Positions 1 through 6,721 of a stretch of DNA of 14,642 nucleotides are shown in pieces (position 1 is the stretch's first letter; each line of letters opens with the position of its first letter). Origin of the DNA: CAZIDL01 sp964537825 (GTDB lineage: Bacteria > Bacteroidota > Bacteroidia > Flavobacteriales_D > CAYVSK01); assembly GCA_964537825.1 (NCBI GenBank), contig CAZIDL010000062.1:1-14642 (forward strand). The letters are read 5' to 3'. The notes below the pieces were generated by a model. The model saw nothing but the letters and a program-made list of their open reading frames with translations, was not told the DNA's origin and made no database searches. The translations under genes and the position numbers were made by a program.

Positions 1-131
1 TGTTCTGCCCTTGTAATTGTGAGAAAAAAAGGAGGATGGGCAGAAGAAGGGAGGTAGCAGTGTACGTTCTCATATTGTCGTATAAGCCTTTGGTTCAACA
101 GGTTTGTTCCAGTTCGTTCAATGATCTTCCC
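1..131. other. Gene-free flank downstream of the J-domain gene
   Basis: This stretch lies beyond the stop codon of the minus-strand J-domain gene and runs to the window edge. I see no convincing gene in it. It holds a run of seven A residues at about 24-30 and a perfect 8-base inverted repeat, TTCTGCCC at 3-10 and GGGCAGAA at 38-45, with a 27-base loop that contains the A/T run. That is not the layout of an intrinsic terminator, because the T-run is inside the loop rather than after the stem. The region may hold a terminator or the promoter of a neighbouring gene outside the window, but neither is shown. Confidence 0.5.
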
Positions 132-749
132 TTACAACCTTTCCTTTTTTCCCGCACCGATGCTTTTAAGGAAGCGCCTCCAACCTACCAAAAAGTTCTT
201 GCCCGCATCGTTCCGGTGTTCATTCATTCCCTGCCATCCCTGATAGGTGACGATCGTGGCGGGTACCAGAAGGAAGGCTGAAACGATGGGCCATCCGTTC
301 GTAAGCAGGGATATGGTAGTAAGGACGAAAAGGCTGCTCCCGAAGAGGATGCCGGTGGTATAGATGCCGAATTTAAAGATCGAAGGAGGGTCGGGTTTGT
401 AATAACGATATCCTCGCGTGGTGCTCGTCATCTTTTGCCCTGTTGTTCCCCGTGCCTGATAACTCTTGCGGGCACTCTTTTGATGCTTCTGAGCCCTTTG
501 TTCACGTTTTCTGTAATGCTCTTTCAGGACCGAATAGCGATAAAAGAGCAAAAGGTCGTATTTCCTCCGGGAATGGTTATTGCTGAGGACGGAATAGGCC
601 TGGTTGAGGAGTTGGAATTCCTTTTTAGCCTCTGCAGACCGGGAAACGTCCGGATGGCAGGATTTTGCTTTTTCCCGATAAGCCCTTTTGACATCTGCCA
701 CCGATGCATTGTAGGGAAGGTCCAATATTCGGTAATAGTTGGTCGGCAT
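132..749 (-). CDS. Membrane-anchored J-domain (DnaJ-like) co-chaperone
   Basis: The protein has 205 residues. An N-terminal J-domain spans about residues 3-68, with the HPD motif at 32-34 that stimulates Hsp70 (DnaK) ATP hydrolysis; the flanking helices (YYRILDLP at the start, FQLLNQAYSVLS and RRKYD after HPD) fit the family. A basic linker rich in Lys, Arg and Gln follows (about 75-118). Two hydrophobic segments then appear at about 124-148 and 154-172, predicted to form a membrane hairpin. There is no Gly/Phe region, zinc finger or substrate-binding C-terminal domain, so this is a class III J-protein, not DnaJ itself. I infer that it recruits DnaK to the inner face of the membrane; the client is unknown. 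It lies 36 bases after the patatin-domain gene on the same strand, probably last in the operon, so that membrane protein is one candidate client. The ATG at 749 puts the J-domain right at the N-terminus, as usual. Confidence 0.88.
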   Translation of the reverse strand: MPTNYYRILDLPYNASVADVKRAYREKAKSCHPDVSRSAEAKKEFQLLNQAYSVLSNNHSRRKYDLLLFYRYSVLKEHYRKREQRAQKHQKSARKSYQARGTTGQKMTSTTRGYRYYKPDPPSIFKFGIYTTGILFGSSLFVLTTISLLTNGWPIVSAFLLVPATIVTYQGWQGMNEHRNDAGKNFLVGWRRFLKSIGAGKKERL

Positions 750-785
750 CGGCCCGCATCTATTATGATAGACGATCAGGAACCC

Positions 786-3053
786 CTAGGGTTGTCCCCT
801 TCGAAGGATTTTCTTCAAACGTTCGATAGCTTTTTGATTCCCAGAAAAATCGATCGCGTTCAGGACGCGCTTTTTTTCCAGGGACGTAAGATGGAAACTG
901 AGGCTTATACGGTTCTGTTCAGCATGGGTCAGTTCCAGGTCCACCACGTTGAGCTTCCCGTCGAACCATTCTTTGGCATGTTGGAAATGCAGGCTCTGTT
1001 CGTGGTCCTGGATCCGGAAGACGTTCTCATAGAGGCTTCCTACTGGACGCGTCATTCGCTGGAATATCGAATTCCTAGTGGCCGGATCCGGTTCGACCTG
1101 ACGCTCTTTGTCGCGGATCTGGAGAAAGGTCACTGAACTGGTGTTGGCTTCGATCCAGTCCTGGAAGTGATAGAGGAAATTGATAGCGGAGCGGAATCCG
1201 TAATTGTCGCGGAGGCCGGCGTCCATGACCTCCATTCGAGGCTTGCTTGGTAGGGAAGTGGTCGGAAGGATGTAGGGGAAGCTAGCGTTCATCCGTAGAG
1301 CGCTGAGAAAACGCAGTTCGTGGGATCCGTGATCCCCGAACATTCGATGGATGCCGACGTCCTCAACCATCGGCTTGCTTTCCATCTTTTCATCCCCGAG
1401 GTTGTTCATCATGTAAGAGATCGGAAGGCTGGATATCAGGAGGCGCCGTCCGTCGTTCACCACCGAGGGGGACAAGATCATCATGGGGATCTTTCCTTTT
1501 TGAACGGGCTCCCTATAGGCTTTAAGGGGTTTGTCAAGACCACCCTTGGTGTTCGCGTTCAGGCTTTCTTCGAAGGCATAAGCCCGATCCTTCATATAGG
1601 TTTGCTCATTGTAGCGGTGCGTTTGATACCGTATGAAGAGGTCGTTAGTGGCGATGCTGAAGGCTACGGGGTTCAGAAGGTCATTGCTTATATGTTCCTT
1701 GTATTCGGAGCTTCGGAACGGGTGTGAAGGATCCCGTTCCTTTCTGAGGTGTTGCTCGCGGAGATAGGCCGCCCCGAGCATACCACCCGATGATCCGGTT
1801 ATCAAGGGGATGCGTTCCATGATATGTCCGGAAAGGGCGCTATCGAGGTACTGAAGGGAGTGGACCGTCCAGAGTGCGGACCGAAGGCCTCCTCCACTTA
1901 CGTTCAGAACGATCATCTTGGGGAGGCTATCCCCTTTTCTCAACCGTTTTTCCTTCCAATTCTCGAGCATACGGATGGTCTTTTTCCGATCTGCTCGGAT
2001 GCGTTCTTCATCCTGGCGCCATGCTTTTAAAGAATCCGCCTTATAGGGGATGGGGTCCTTTTCGTAATCCATCCCATAAGCTCGGCTTTCCACTCGAAAA
2101 ATTTCCGTATTGGCTGAAAGAAGGTTGAAGACCAGGAAGAGGCCTAGGATGAGCGTGAGGCTCCACCCTTTGACCCAGGAATGGATCGCGCTTGCGATCA
2201 TCAGGATCATGGTGAAGAGGAGGAAAATGGAGGCTCCCGCAGGGATCATGAAGAAGGAGAGCTCTCTGAAAGAACCCACCACGATAAAGCTGATGATCAC
2301 GACGATCTCGAAGATCGAGGCATTTAGGTGGTTCTGGGCAAAGACCTTCTGAAGGACCTTGTTCTCATAGTGTTCGCTTCCCCTCGCCAGGCGAACGGAT
2401 AAGGGGGTCGCCATATAAGTCTCGATGTGCCAAGCCCCTTCTTCGCGGGGACGGTACCATTGGTTCTTTTTCCGGAAACGGGTCTTCTTCGTCTTTTTCC
2501 CCTTTTCATCCTTTCGAAGCAGTTTATAGAGGTCCAGGTTGGTGCGGAAAAAGTAAAAAAAGGAGATGAGTAAAAAGAGAACGCCTCCGAAAATATAACC
2601 GGCCGCATGGAGGAGGATCGTACCGCTGGCTTCAAGTTCCACTTGAGATTGATGGTGTATGATCCTCCATAGATGAACGATTGCGAAAAGATTCGGTATC
2701 AGGGAATTGTTGATCGTGAACTTTAGAAAAGGTTTTGATAGGGTGGCGATAAAAGGGAATTTTTTACTGTGGGCCACGTAACTATGGATATGAAAGGCCA
2801 TGGCAAAGCCTCCTACCGAGAACCCCAGGATCGCATAGGACCAGAAACCTATATTGCCCAGATACTCCGGATAAAGGAAGAGGTCAGGAAGTCCGAACTT
2901 TTCGCCGATGGCACCCGTGACCGTTGCAAAAAGGAGCGCCCACACGAGCAGCAGGAAATGATCCCGCTTCAGGTGGAGTATAAGGAGTTGGAGGGGGAAA
3001 AAATACAGGACCCGCCTCAGGCTCTGCTTTCGGATATGCCTTGGGGAGCTCAT
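786..3053 (-). CDS. Multi-pass membrane protein with C-terminal patatin-like acyl-hydrolase domain
   Basis: The protein has 755 residues. The N-terminal half carries about six hydrophobic segments (near 31-50, 67-90, 146-169, 247-262, 264-290 and 297-315) with a Lys/Arg-rich loop at about 178-206. The C-terminal part (about 375-755) has patatin-type signatures in order. SGGGLR at 386-391 is the oxyanion-hole glycine motif. GSSGG at 420-424 fits GxSxG, with S422 the likely nucleophile. DAG at 611-613 with N617 keeps the spacing of the family's DGGxxxNxP, so D611 is the likely dyad aspartate; the usual second Gly is Ala here and the final Pro is Gly. Patatin-family enzymes hydrolyse acyl esters of phospholipids or other lipids; the substrate here is unknown. 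The gene starts 18 bases after hutG and is probably co-transcribed with it. The fold call is fairly strong. Activity is inferred from the preserved Ser and Asp. Confidence 0.8.
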   Translation of the reverse strand: MSSPRHIRKQSLRRVLYFFPLQLLILHLKRDHFLLLVWALLFATVTGAIGEKFGLPDLFLYPEYLGNIGFWSYAILGFSVGGFAMAFHIHSYVAHSKKFPFIATLSKPFLKFTINNSLIPNLFAIVHLWRIIHHQSQVELEASGTILLHAAGYIFGGVLFLLISFFYFFRTNLDLYKLLRKDEKGKKTKKTRFRKKNQWYRPREEGAWHIETYMATPLSVRLARGSEHYENKVLQKVFAQNHLNASIFEIVVIISFIVVGSFRELSFFMIPAGASIFLLFTMILMIASAIHSWVKGWSLTLILGLFLVFNLLSANTEIFRVESRAYGMDYEKDPIPYKADSLKAWRQDEERIRADRKKTIRMLENWKEKRLRKGDSLPKMIVLNVSGGGLRSALWTVHSLQYLDSALSGHIMERIPLITGSSGGMLGAAYLREQHLRKERDPSHPFRSSEYKEHISNDLLNPVAFSIATNDLFIRYQTHRYNEQTYMKDRAYAFEESLNANTKGGLDKPLKAYREPVQKGKIPMMILSPSVVNDGRRLLISSLPISYMMNNLGDEKMESKPMVEDVGIHRMFGDHGSHELRFLSALRMNASFPYILPTTSLPSKPRMEVMDAGLRDNYGFRSAINFLYHFQDWIEANTSSVTFLQIRDKERQVEPDPATRNSIFQRMTRPVGSLYENVFRIQDHEQSLHFQHAKEWFDGKLNVVDLELTHAEQNRISLSFHLTSLEKKRVLNAIDFSGNQKAIERLKKILRRGQP

Positions 3054-3071
3054 CTTTGAGGCGCTTTCCCC

Positions 3072-4139
3072 TTATACGGGATCGATGCTCCAACGGATCG
3101 CATCGCTCGCCAAATAAGCGAGGGCCTTTCCCACATGGTCCTGATAACCGGGCTTGTTGGCAGGTGCTCCTTCTGCAAGATGAACGTAGCTGAGGGGCTT
3201 TTGGGCACAGACCCCTTTGATGAAGCGCCGTATATCGTTCTCATGGAAACCGCTCGGGGTCTCGGCGCTCACGGCCATTCCTGCAATGCTGTCCAGGTCG
3301 ATCTCAAGCCCCAGAGGGCGCTTCTCTTTCACCAGAAATTCCAGCGCACCGTTCAAAGCCTCGTCCTGTTGCCTTTCAGCCAGCATCTCCTCGAAATACG
3401 TGAGGTGAAAGTTCGTTGGGGCTCCTTCGGCTCGCTGGATGATGGACTCTGGATTGTAGTTATAGTGAAGCCCCAGCATGGCATACCGTTCGAGGTAGTT
3501 CTCTTCGAACGCGTAGGTGAAACCGTTGCCACTGTGACGCCCTTCTTGCTGGCGAAGGTCCGCGTGTGGATCGAGGTTCAGACAGGCCATTCCTTGTTCT
3601 TCATCGAGCACCCCTTGCGTCCGATATCCTTCACAAGTTCCCCGCAGCGCCCCGTAAGCATTGTTGTGGCCGCCTCCGATGATGACCGGGCATTTACCGG
3701 CCTCGATGATCCGCCTTATCACAGGGGTCACCCGCTCGTCCATCCTGGCGGTGAACTTACGGAGTTCGGCCAGATCCTCCTCTTTTTTCGGGTCGAGATG
3801 CCGGCTCGCTTCAAGGAGATCGTCAACTTGAACATGACCACCCATGATCGTTCGTTCGGCAACGCCAAAGCGGTTCGCTTGCACGTTCAGAAATTTCCCC
3901 AAAAAGCTCTCCCACGCTCCATGGGCCCCTCCTTGTCCCAGGTTGGCGCGCGGCCCTATGTCCTCAGGGATCCCGATGATAACGTGGGATGCAGGATGGG
4001 AAGGGTCGATCGCCAAAGGATCTTCGGAGTGCTCCAATAGGTGGACCTTTTCCCAAAGGCGGTTTTCTCCGGGGCGGGTCGTTCCATAGGTCCCAAGGTC
4101 CGCCTGGCTAAAAGCTTTAAAAGCATCTTCAGCTTTCAT
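3072..4139 (-). CDS. hutG: Formimidoylglutamase (arginase/ureohydrolase family)
   Basis: The protein has 355 residues. It is predicted to hydrolyse N-formimidoyl-L-glutamate to L-glutamate and formamide, the last step of one branch of histidine degradation. Binuclear manganese motifs of the ureohydrolase fold are intact: GGGH at 155-158 (H158), DPHAD at 190-194 (D190, H192, D194) and DLD at 281-283. The segment GRHSGNGF at 200-207 is, in my recollection, characteristic of Bacteroidota formimidoylglutamases rather than of arginases or agmatinases. The gene follows hutI on the same strand and its ATG (4137-4139) overlaps the hutI stop (4129-4131), giving an 11-base overlap and probable translational coupling. 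That partnership is the main reason to prefer HutG over arginase, agmatinase or another ureohydrolase. Length is slightly above the usual 310-340 residues. Confidence 0.9.
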   Translation of the reverse strand: MKAEDAFKAFSQADLGTYGTTRPGENRLWEKVHLLEHSEDPLAIDPSHPASHVIIGIPEDIGPRANLGQGGAHGAWESFLGKFLNVQANRFGVAERTIMGGHVQVDDLLEASRHLDPKKEEDLAELRKFTARMDERVTPVIRRIIEAGKCPVIIGGGHNNAYGALRGTCEGYRTQGVLDEEQGMACLNLDPHADLRQQEGRHSGNGFTYAFEENYLERYAMLGLHYNYNPESIIQRAEGAPTNFHLTYFEEMLAERQQDEALNGALEFLVKEKRPLGLEIDLDSIAGMAVSAETPSGFHENDIRRFIKGVCAQKPLSYVHLAEGAPANKPGYQDHVGKALAYLASDAIRWSIDPV

Positions 4140-5406
4140 GGAGGGCTTCTCCTTTTTCCCTGGTCTGCAGTTGACCGTCCAGGATCAGGCTCTCGATCGG
4201 GTCGCTTCCAAAGGCATAAGGGATATAGGCATAGGAGGGCATCGGCTTGGTGATCATGAGGTTGGCCGGGCGTCCCACGGTGATCGTTCCATGTGTGTCG
4301 GAAAGCCCCATCGCGTAAGCACTGTTGATCGTGCTCGCATTGATGGCCTCTTCCGGAAGCATGTCCATATAGATACAGGAAAGGGAGTTGACCAGATTCA
4401 TGTTCCCACAAGGACAGGACCCTGGATTGTAGTCTGTGGAGAGGGCAACTGGCAGTCCGGCATCGATCATCTTACGGGCAGGCGGATAATCGAGCTTAAG
4501 AAAGAAGGCTGTAGCGGGAAGGAGGGTCGGCATCGTTCCGGACCCTTTCAGCGCTTCGATCTCTTCATCTCCGGTGCATTCGAGATGGTCGACGGATATG
4601 GCATCGTTCTCTACACCGACCTGGACCCCTCCGGAATGGTCGAGTTCGTTCGCGTGCACTTTCGGCTTCAGCCCGTGTTCAAGTCCAGCTTTTAAGACCC
4701 GCTCGGATTCGTCTTTGGTGAAAAATCCCCGCTCGCAAAAGACATCCACGTATTCTGCCAGTCCTTCCTCAGCTACTTTCGGGATCATCTCGTTCACGAC
4801 GAGGTCCACATATCCGGTGCGGTCCTCTTTGTATTCCTTCGGAATGGCATGAGCGCCGAGGAAGGTCCGGCGAACGGTCAGTTCGCTCTCCCGCCGGATG
4901 CGATCGGCCACACGCAGCATTTTCAGTTCCGAATCCACCGAAAGGCCATAGCCGCTCTTGATCTCCACAGCGCCCGTGCCCATCCTTTTGATCTCATCGA
5001 CCCGTCCCATGGCCGCTTCGAAGAGCTCTGCTTCGGAGGTTTCACGGAGGAGTTCGGCGGAATTGAGGATCCCTCCACCTCGGGCCGCGATCTCTTCATA
5101 GGAAAGCCCTTTGATGCGGTCGACGAACTCTTTTTCACGGCTCCCCGCGTATACGATGTGCGTGTGCGAATCAACCCATGCGGGCATCACGACCCGTCCC
5201 CTTCCATCGATCACTTCCAGTCCCCGCCAATCTTCGATCCCCGGCCAATTGTCCATGGAATCCACGTCCTTCACGACCCCGTCATCGATGGCTATATATG
5301 CGTTCTCAAGGGTCGGGAGTTCTTTCATATCAGCTCCTTCAACGGTCTTCGGAGGATCCTCCCGGTATTGGGCGATGCAGTCGATGTTCTTGATCAGGAT
5401 CTTCAT
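4129..5406 (-). CDS. hutI: Imidazolonepropionase
   Basis: The protein has 425 residues from the chosen start. It is an amidohydrolase-superfamily enzyme that opens 4-imidazolone-5-propanoate to N-formimidoyl-L-glutamate, the third step of histidine degradation; its product is the substrate of the adjacent HutG. Metal and substrate motifs are all visible: DSHTH at 79-83 (H81, H83), EIKSGYGL at 148-155, H251 in KVHANE, H274 in VDHLE and D325 in STDYNPGS. The reading frame is open for nine more codons upstream (to 5433), but the ATG at 5404-5406 gives MKILIKNID, the normal first strand of the family, so I start there. No strong ribosome-binding site is visible. It is the first gene of the minus-strand block and diverges from aroC. 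HutH and HutU are not in the window, so they must be elsewhere if the pathway is complete. Confidence 0.95.
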   Translation of the reverse strand: MKILIKNIDCIAQYREDPPKTVEGADMKELPTLENAYIAIDDGVVKDVDSMDNWPGIEDWRGLEVIDGRGRVVMPAWVDSHTHIVYAGSREKEFVDRIKGLSYEEIAARGGGILNSAELLRETSEAELFEAAMGRVDEIKRMGTGAVEIKSGYGLSVDSELKMLRVADRIRRESELTVRRTFLGAHAIPKEYKEDRTGYVDLVVNEMIPKVAEEGLAEYVDVFCERGFFTKDESERVLKAGLEHGLKPKVHANELDHSGGVQVGVENDAISVDHLECTGDEEIEALKGSGTMPTLLPATAFFLKLDYPPARKMIDAGLPVALSTDYNPGSCPCGNMNLVNSLSCIYMDMLPEEAINASTINSAYAMGLSDTHGTITVGRPANLMITKPMPSYAYIPYAFGSDPIESLILDGQLQTREKGEALHES

Positions 5407-5422
5407 TGGAAGGGTTTTCCAG

Positions 5423-5430
5423 CAAAGTTG
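5423..5430 (-). promoter_or_regulatory. Possible -7 element for the hutI block
   Basis: Read on the minus strand this is CAACTTTG, one mismatch from the Bacteroidota -7 consensus TAnnTTTG. It ends 16 bases before the hutI ATG, which would leave a leader of only about ten bases. No -33 TTTG is seen at the right distance; a TTTG lies too close upstream. A one-mismatch match is easy to get by chance, so this is a weak call. Confidence 0.2.
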
Positions 5431-5573
5431 CAAATTTCCGGTGGGGGGTGATGAAGATCCCGAACGCCGGAGAACACCCTCTGAACGAGCCCAGGTCGTG
5501 ACTTAGCTCTAGATTGCAGCCCTACCCGTTCCTTTCTACAAACTACTTCATGCAGCTTTAATTCCAAGAAACT

Positions 5574-5581
5574 TAATTTTG
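5574..5581 (+). promoter_or_regulatory. Possible -7 promoter element for aroC
   Basis: The sequence TAATTTTG matches the Bacteroidota sigma factor -7 consensus TAnnTTTG at all six fixed positions and points toward aroC. It ends six bases before the ATG at 5588, so transcription would begin at or next to the start codon and the mRNA would be leaderless or nearly so. No TTTG or TTG is visible about 20 bases upstream where the -33 element should be. An exact six-base match somewhere in this gap on either strand has roughly a one-in-ten chance, so the call is tentative. Confidence 0.35.
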
Positions 5582-5587
5582 CTCGCA

Positions 5588-6709
5588 ATGGCCGGGAACT
5601 CGTTCGGACATATCTACAGCCTCAGCAGTTTCGGAGAGTCCCACGGGCCGGCGATCGGAGGGGTGATCGATGGTTGTCCGCCCGGGCATGCTCTGGATAA
5701 GGAATATATCGAACGCCAGTTGGCCCGTCGGAGGCCTGGTGGGACCAAGATCGCCTCGCAGCGCAAGGAGGCGGATGAGGTGGAGTTCCTCTCCGGGATC
5801 TCCGAGGGGCGTACGACCGGGACGCCGATCGGTTTTCTGATCCGGAACCGGGATGCCAAAAGCAAGGATTACGAACACCTGCGGAATGTCTATCGACCTT
5901 CCCATGCGGATCTGACCTACGAACAGAAATATGGGGTCCGCGATCATCGGGGAGGTGGAAGGGCCTCTGCCCGTGAGACCGCTAACTGGGTCGTTGCTGG
6001 GTCGTTGGCCAATTCCATCCTTGAAGGACAAGGGGTCCGTATCAGCTCCTACGTGTCAAGCGTTGGGGATATCCGATCGGAAGAGGTTTATAAGGGATTG
6101 GAAGAAGAGCACCTCGACCGGAACGAGGTCCGCTGTCCCGATGAAGAGCTCGCGAGGCGGATGGAAGAGCGGATCCGCGAGGTCCGAAAGGAAGGTGATA
6201 CGATCGGTGGAACGGTGACCCTTGTGATCGAAGGGGTTCCATCAGGGATCGGAGAGCCCGTTTTTCAAAAGCTCGATGCGGAGCTTGCTCAGGCGATGAT
6301 GAGCATCAATGCGGCCAAAGGCGTGGAATTCGGTTCGGGCTTCGGGGGCACACGGATGAAGGGGTCTGAACACAACGATCCGATCGAAGCGGACGAGGAA
6401 GGCGTGAAGGTAACAGGGGACCGTTCCGGTGGGATCCAGGGTGGCATCAGCAATGGGTCCTCCATCATCCTCAGGGTGGGTTTCAAGCCAGTGGCCACTT
6501 TGATGCAGGATCAGCGGACCGTGGATCGGGAGGGGCATGAACAGGAACTGAAGGGGAAAGGACGGCACGACCCCTGCGTAGTACCGCGGGCCGTTCCGAT
6601 CGTAAGGGCAATGGCAGGTATGGTGCTTCTGGACAACATGCTCCTACAGCAAGGGAGGGAAGCGATGATGCCGCAGGGAGCGGCTTCCAAAAAGGATCCT
6701 TTTAACTAG
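5588..6709 (+). CDS. aroC: Chorismate synthase
   Basis: The protein has 373 residues. It converts 5-enolpyruvylshikimate-3-phosphate to chorismate using reduced FMN, the last common step toward aromatic amino acids, folates and quinones. The family signatures are clear: MAGNSFG at the N-terminus, FGESHG at 15-20, RPSHAD at 103-108 (H106), GGGRASARET at 122-131, a GSEHND block in the middle and the PRAVPIVRAMAG-type segment near the C-terminus. Length is normal and nothing essential appears missing. The frame can be extended to a TTG at 5579, but the ATG at 5588 gives the standard MAGN start. It is the first gene of the plus-strand block and is followed after 12 bases by the symporter gene. 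The neighbours are unrelated to the shikimate pathway, so the operon looks like a housekeeping mix. Confidence 0.97.
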   Translation: MAGNSFGHIYSLSSFGESHGPAIGGVIDGCPPGHALDKEYIERQLARRRPGGTKIASQRKEADEVEFLSGISEGRTTGTPIGFLIRNRDAKSKDYEHLRNVYRPSHADLTYEQKYGVRDHRGGGRASARETANWVVAGSLANSILEGQGVRISSYVSSVGDIRSEEVYKGLEEEHLDRNEVRCPDEELARRMEERIREVRKEGDTIGGTVTLVIEGVPSGIGEPVFQKLDAELAQAMMSINAAKGVEFGSGFGGTRMKGSEHNDPIEADEEGVKVTGDRSGGIQGGISNGSSIILRVGFKPVATLMQDQRTVDREGHEQELKGKGRHDPCVVPRAVPIVRAMAGMVLLDNMLLQQGREAMMPQGAASKKDPFN

Positions 6710-6721
6710 CGAGCTTCATCT

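Larger units (their letters stand above)
5407..5587. other. Divergent intergenic region between hutI and aroC
   Basis: This is the only divergent junction in the window and the longest gap between genes, so promoters for both blocks are expected here. The right end holds an exact TAnnTTTG match facing aroC and the left end a one-mismatch match facing hutI, both listed separately. I see no clear riboswitch, long dyad operator or small open reading frame with support. A regulator site for histidine use could be here, but no recognisable operator palindrome stands out. Confidence 0.6.

Noticed and set aside
3..45. Inverted repeat TTCTGCCC/GGGCAGAA as a terminator of the J-domain transcript
   Set aside because: The loop is 27 bases, the stem only 8, and the T-run is in the loop rather than after the stem.
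36..281. Plus-strand 81-codon open frame starting right after GGAGG
   Set aside because: The GGAGG abuts the ATG with no spacer, most of the frame is antisense to the J-domain gene, and the protein shows no recognisable fold.
3135..4040. A 301-codon open frame antisense to hutG, with similar long antisense frames at 12336-13208, 13257-13994 and 435-1136
   Set aside because: They lie wholly or mostly inside well-supported genes, and their proteins look like low-complexity shadows with no motifs.
5407..5433. Upstream start for hutI adding nine residues
   Set aside because: The added residues do not resemble the family's N-terminus, whereas MKILIKNID does.
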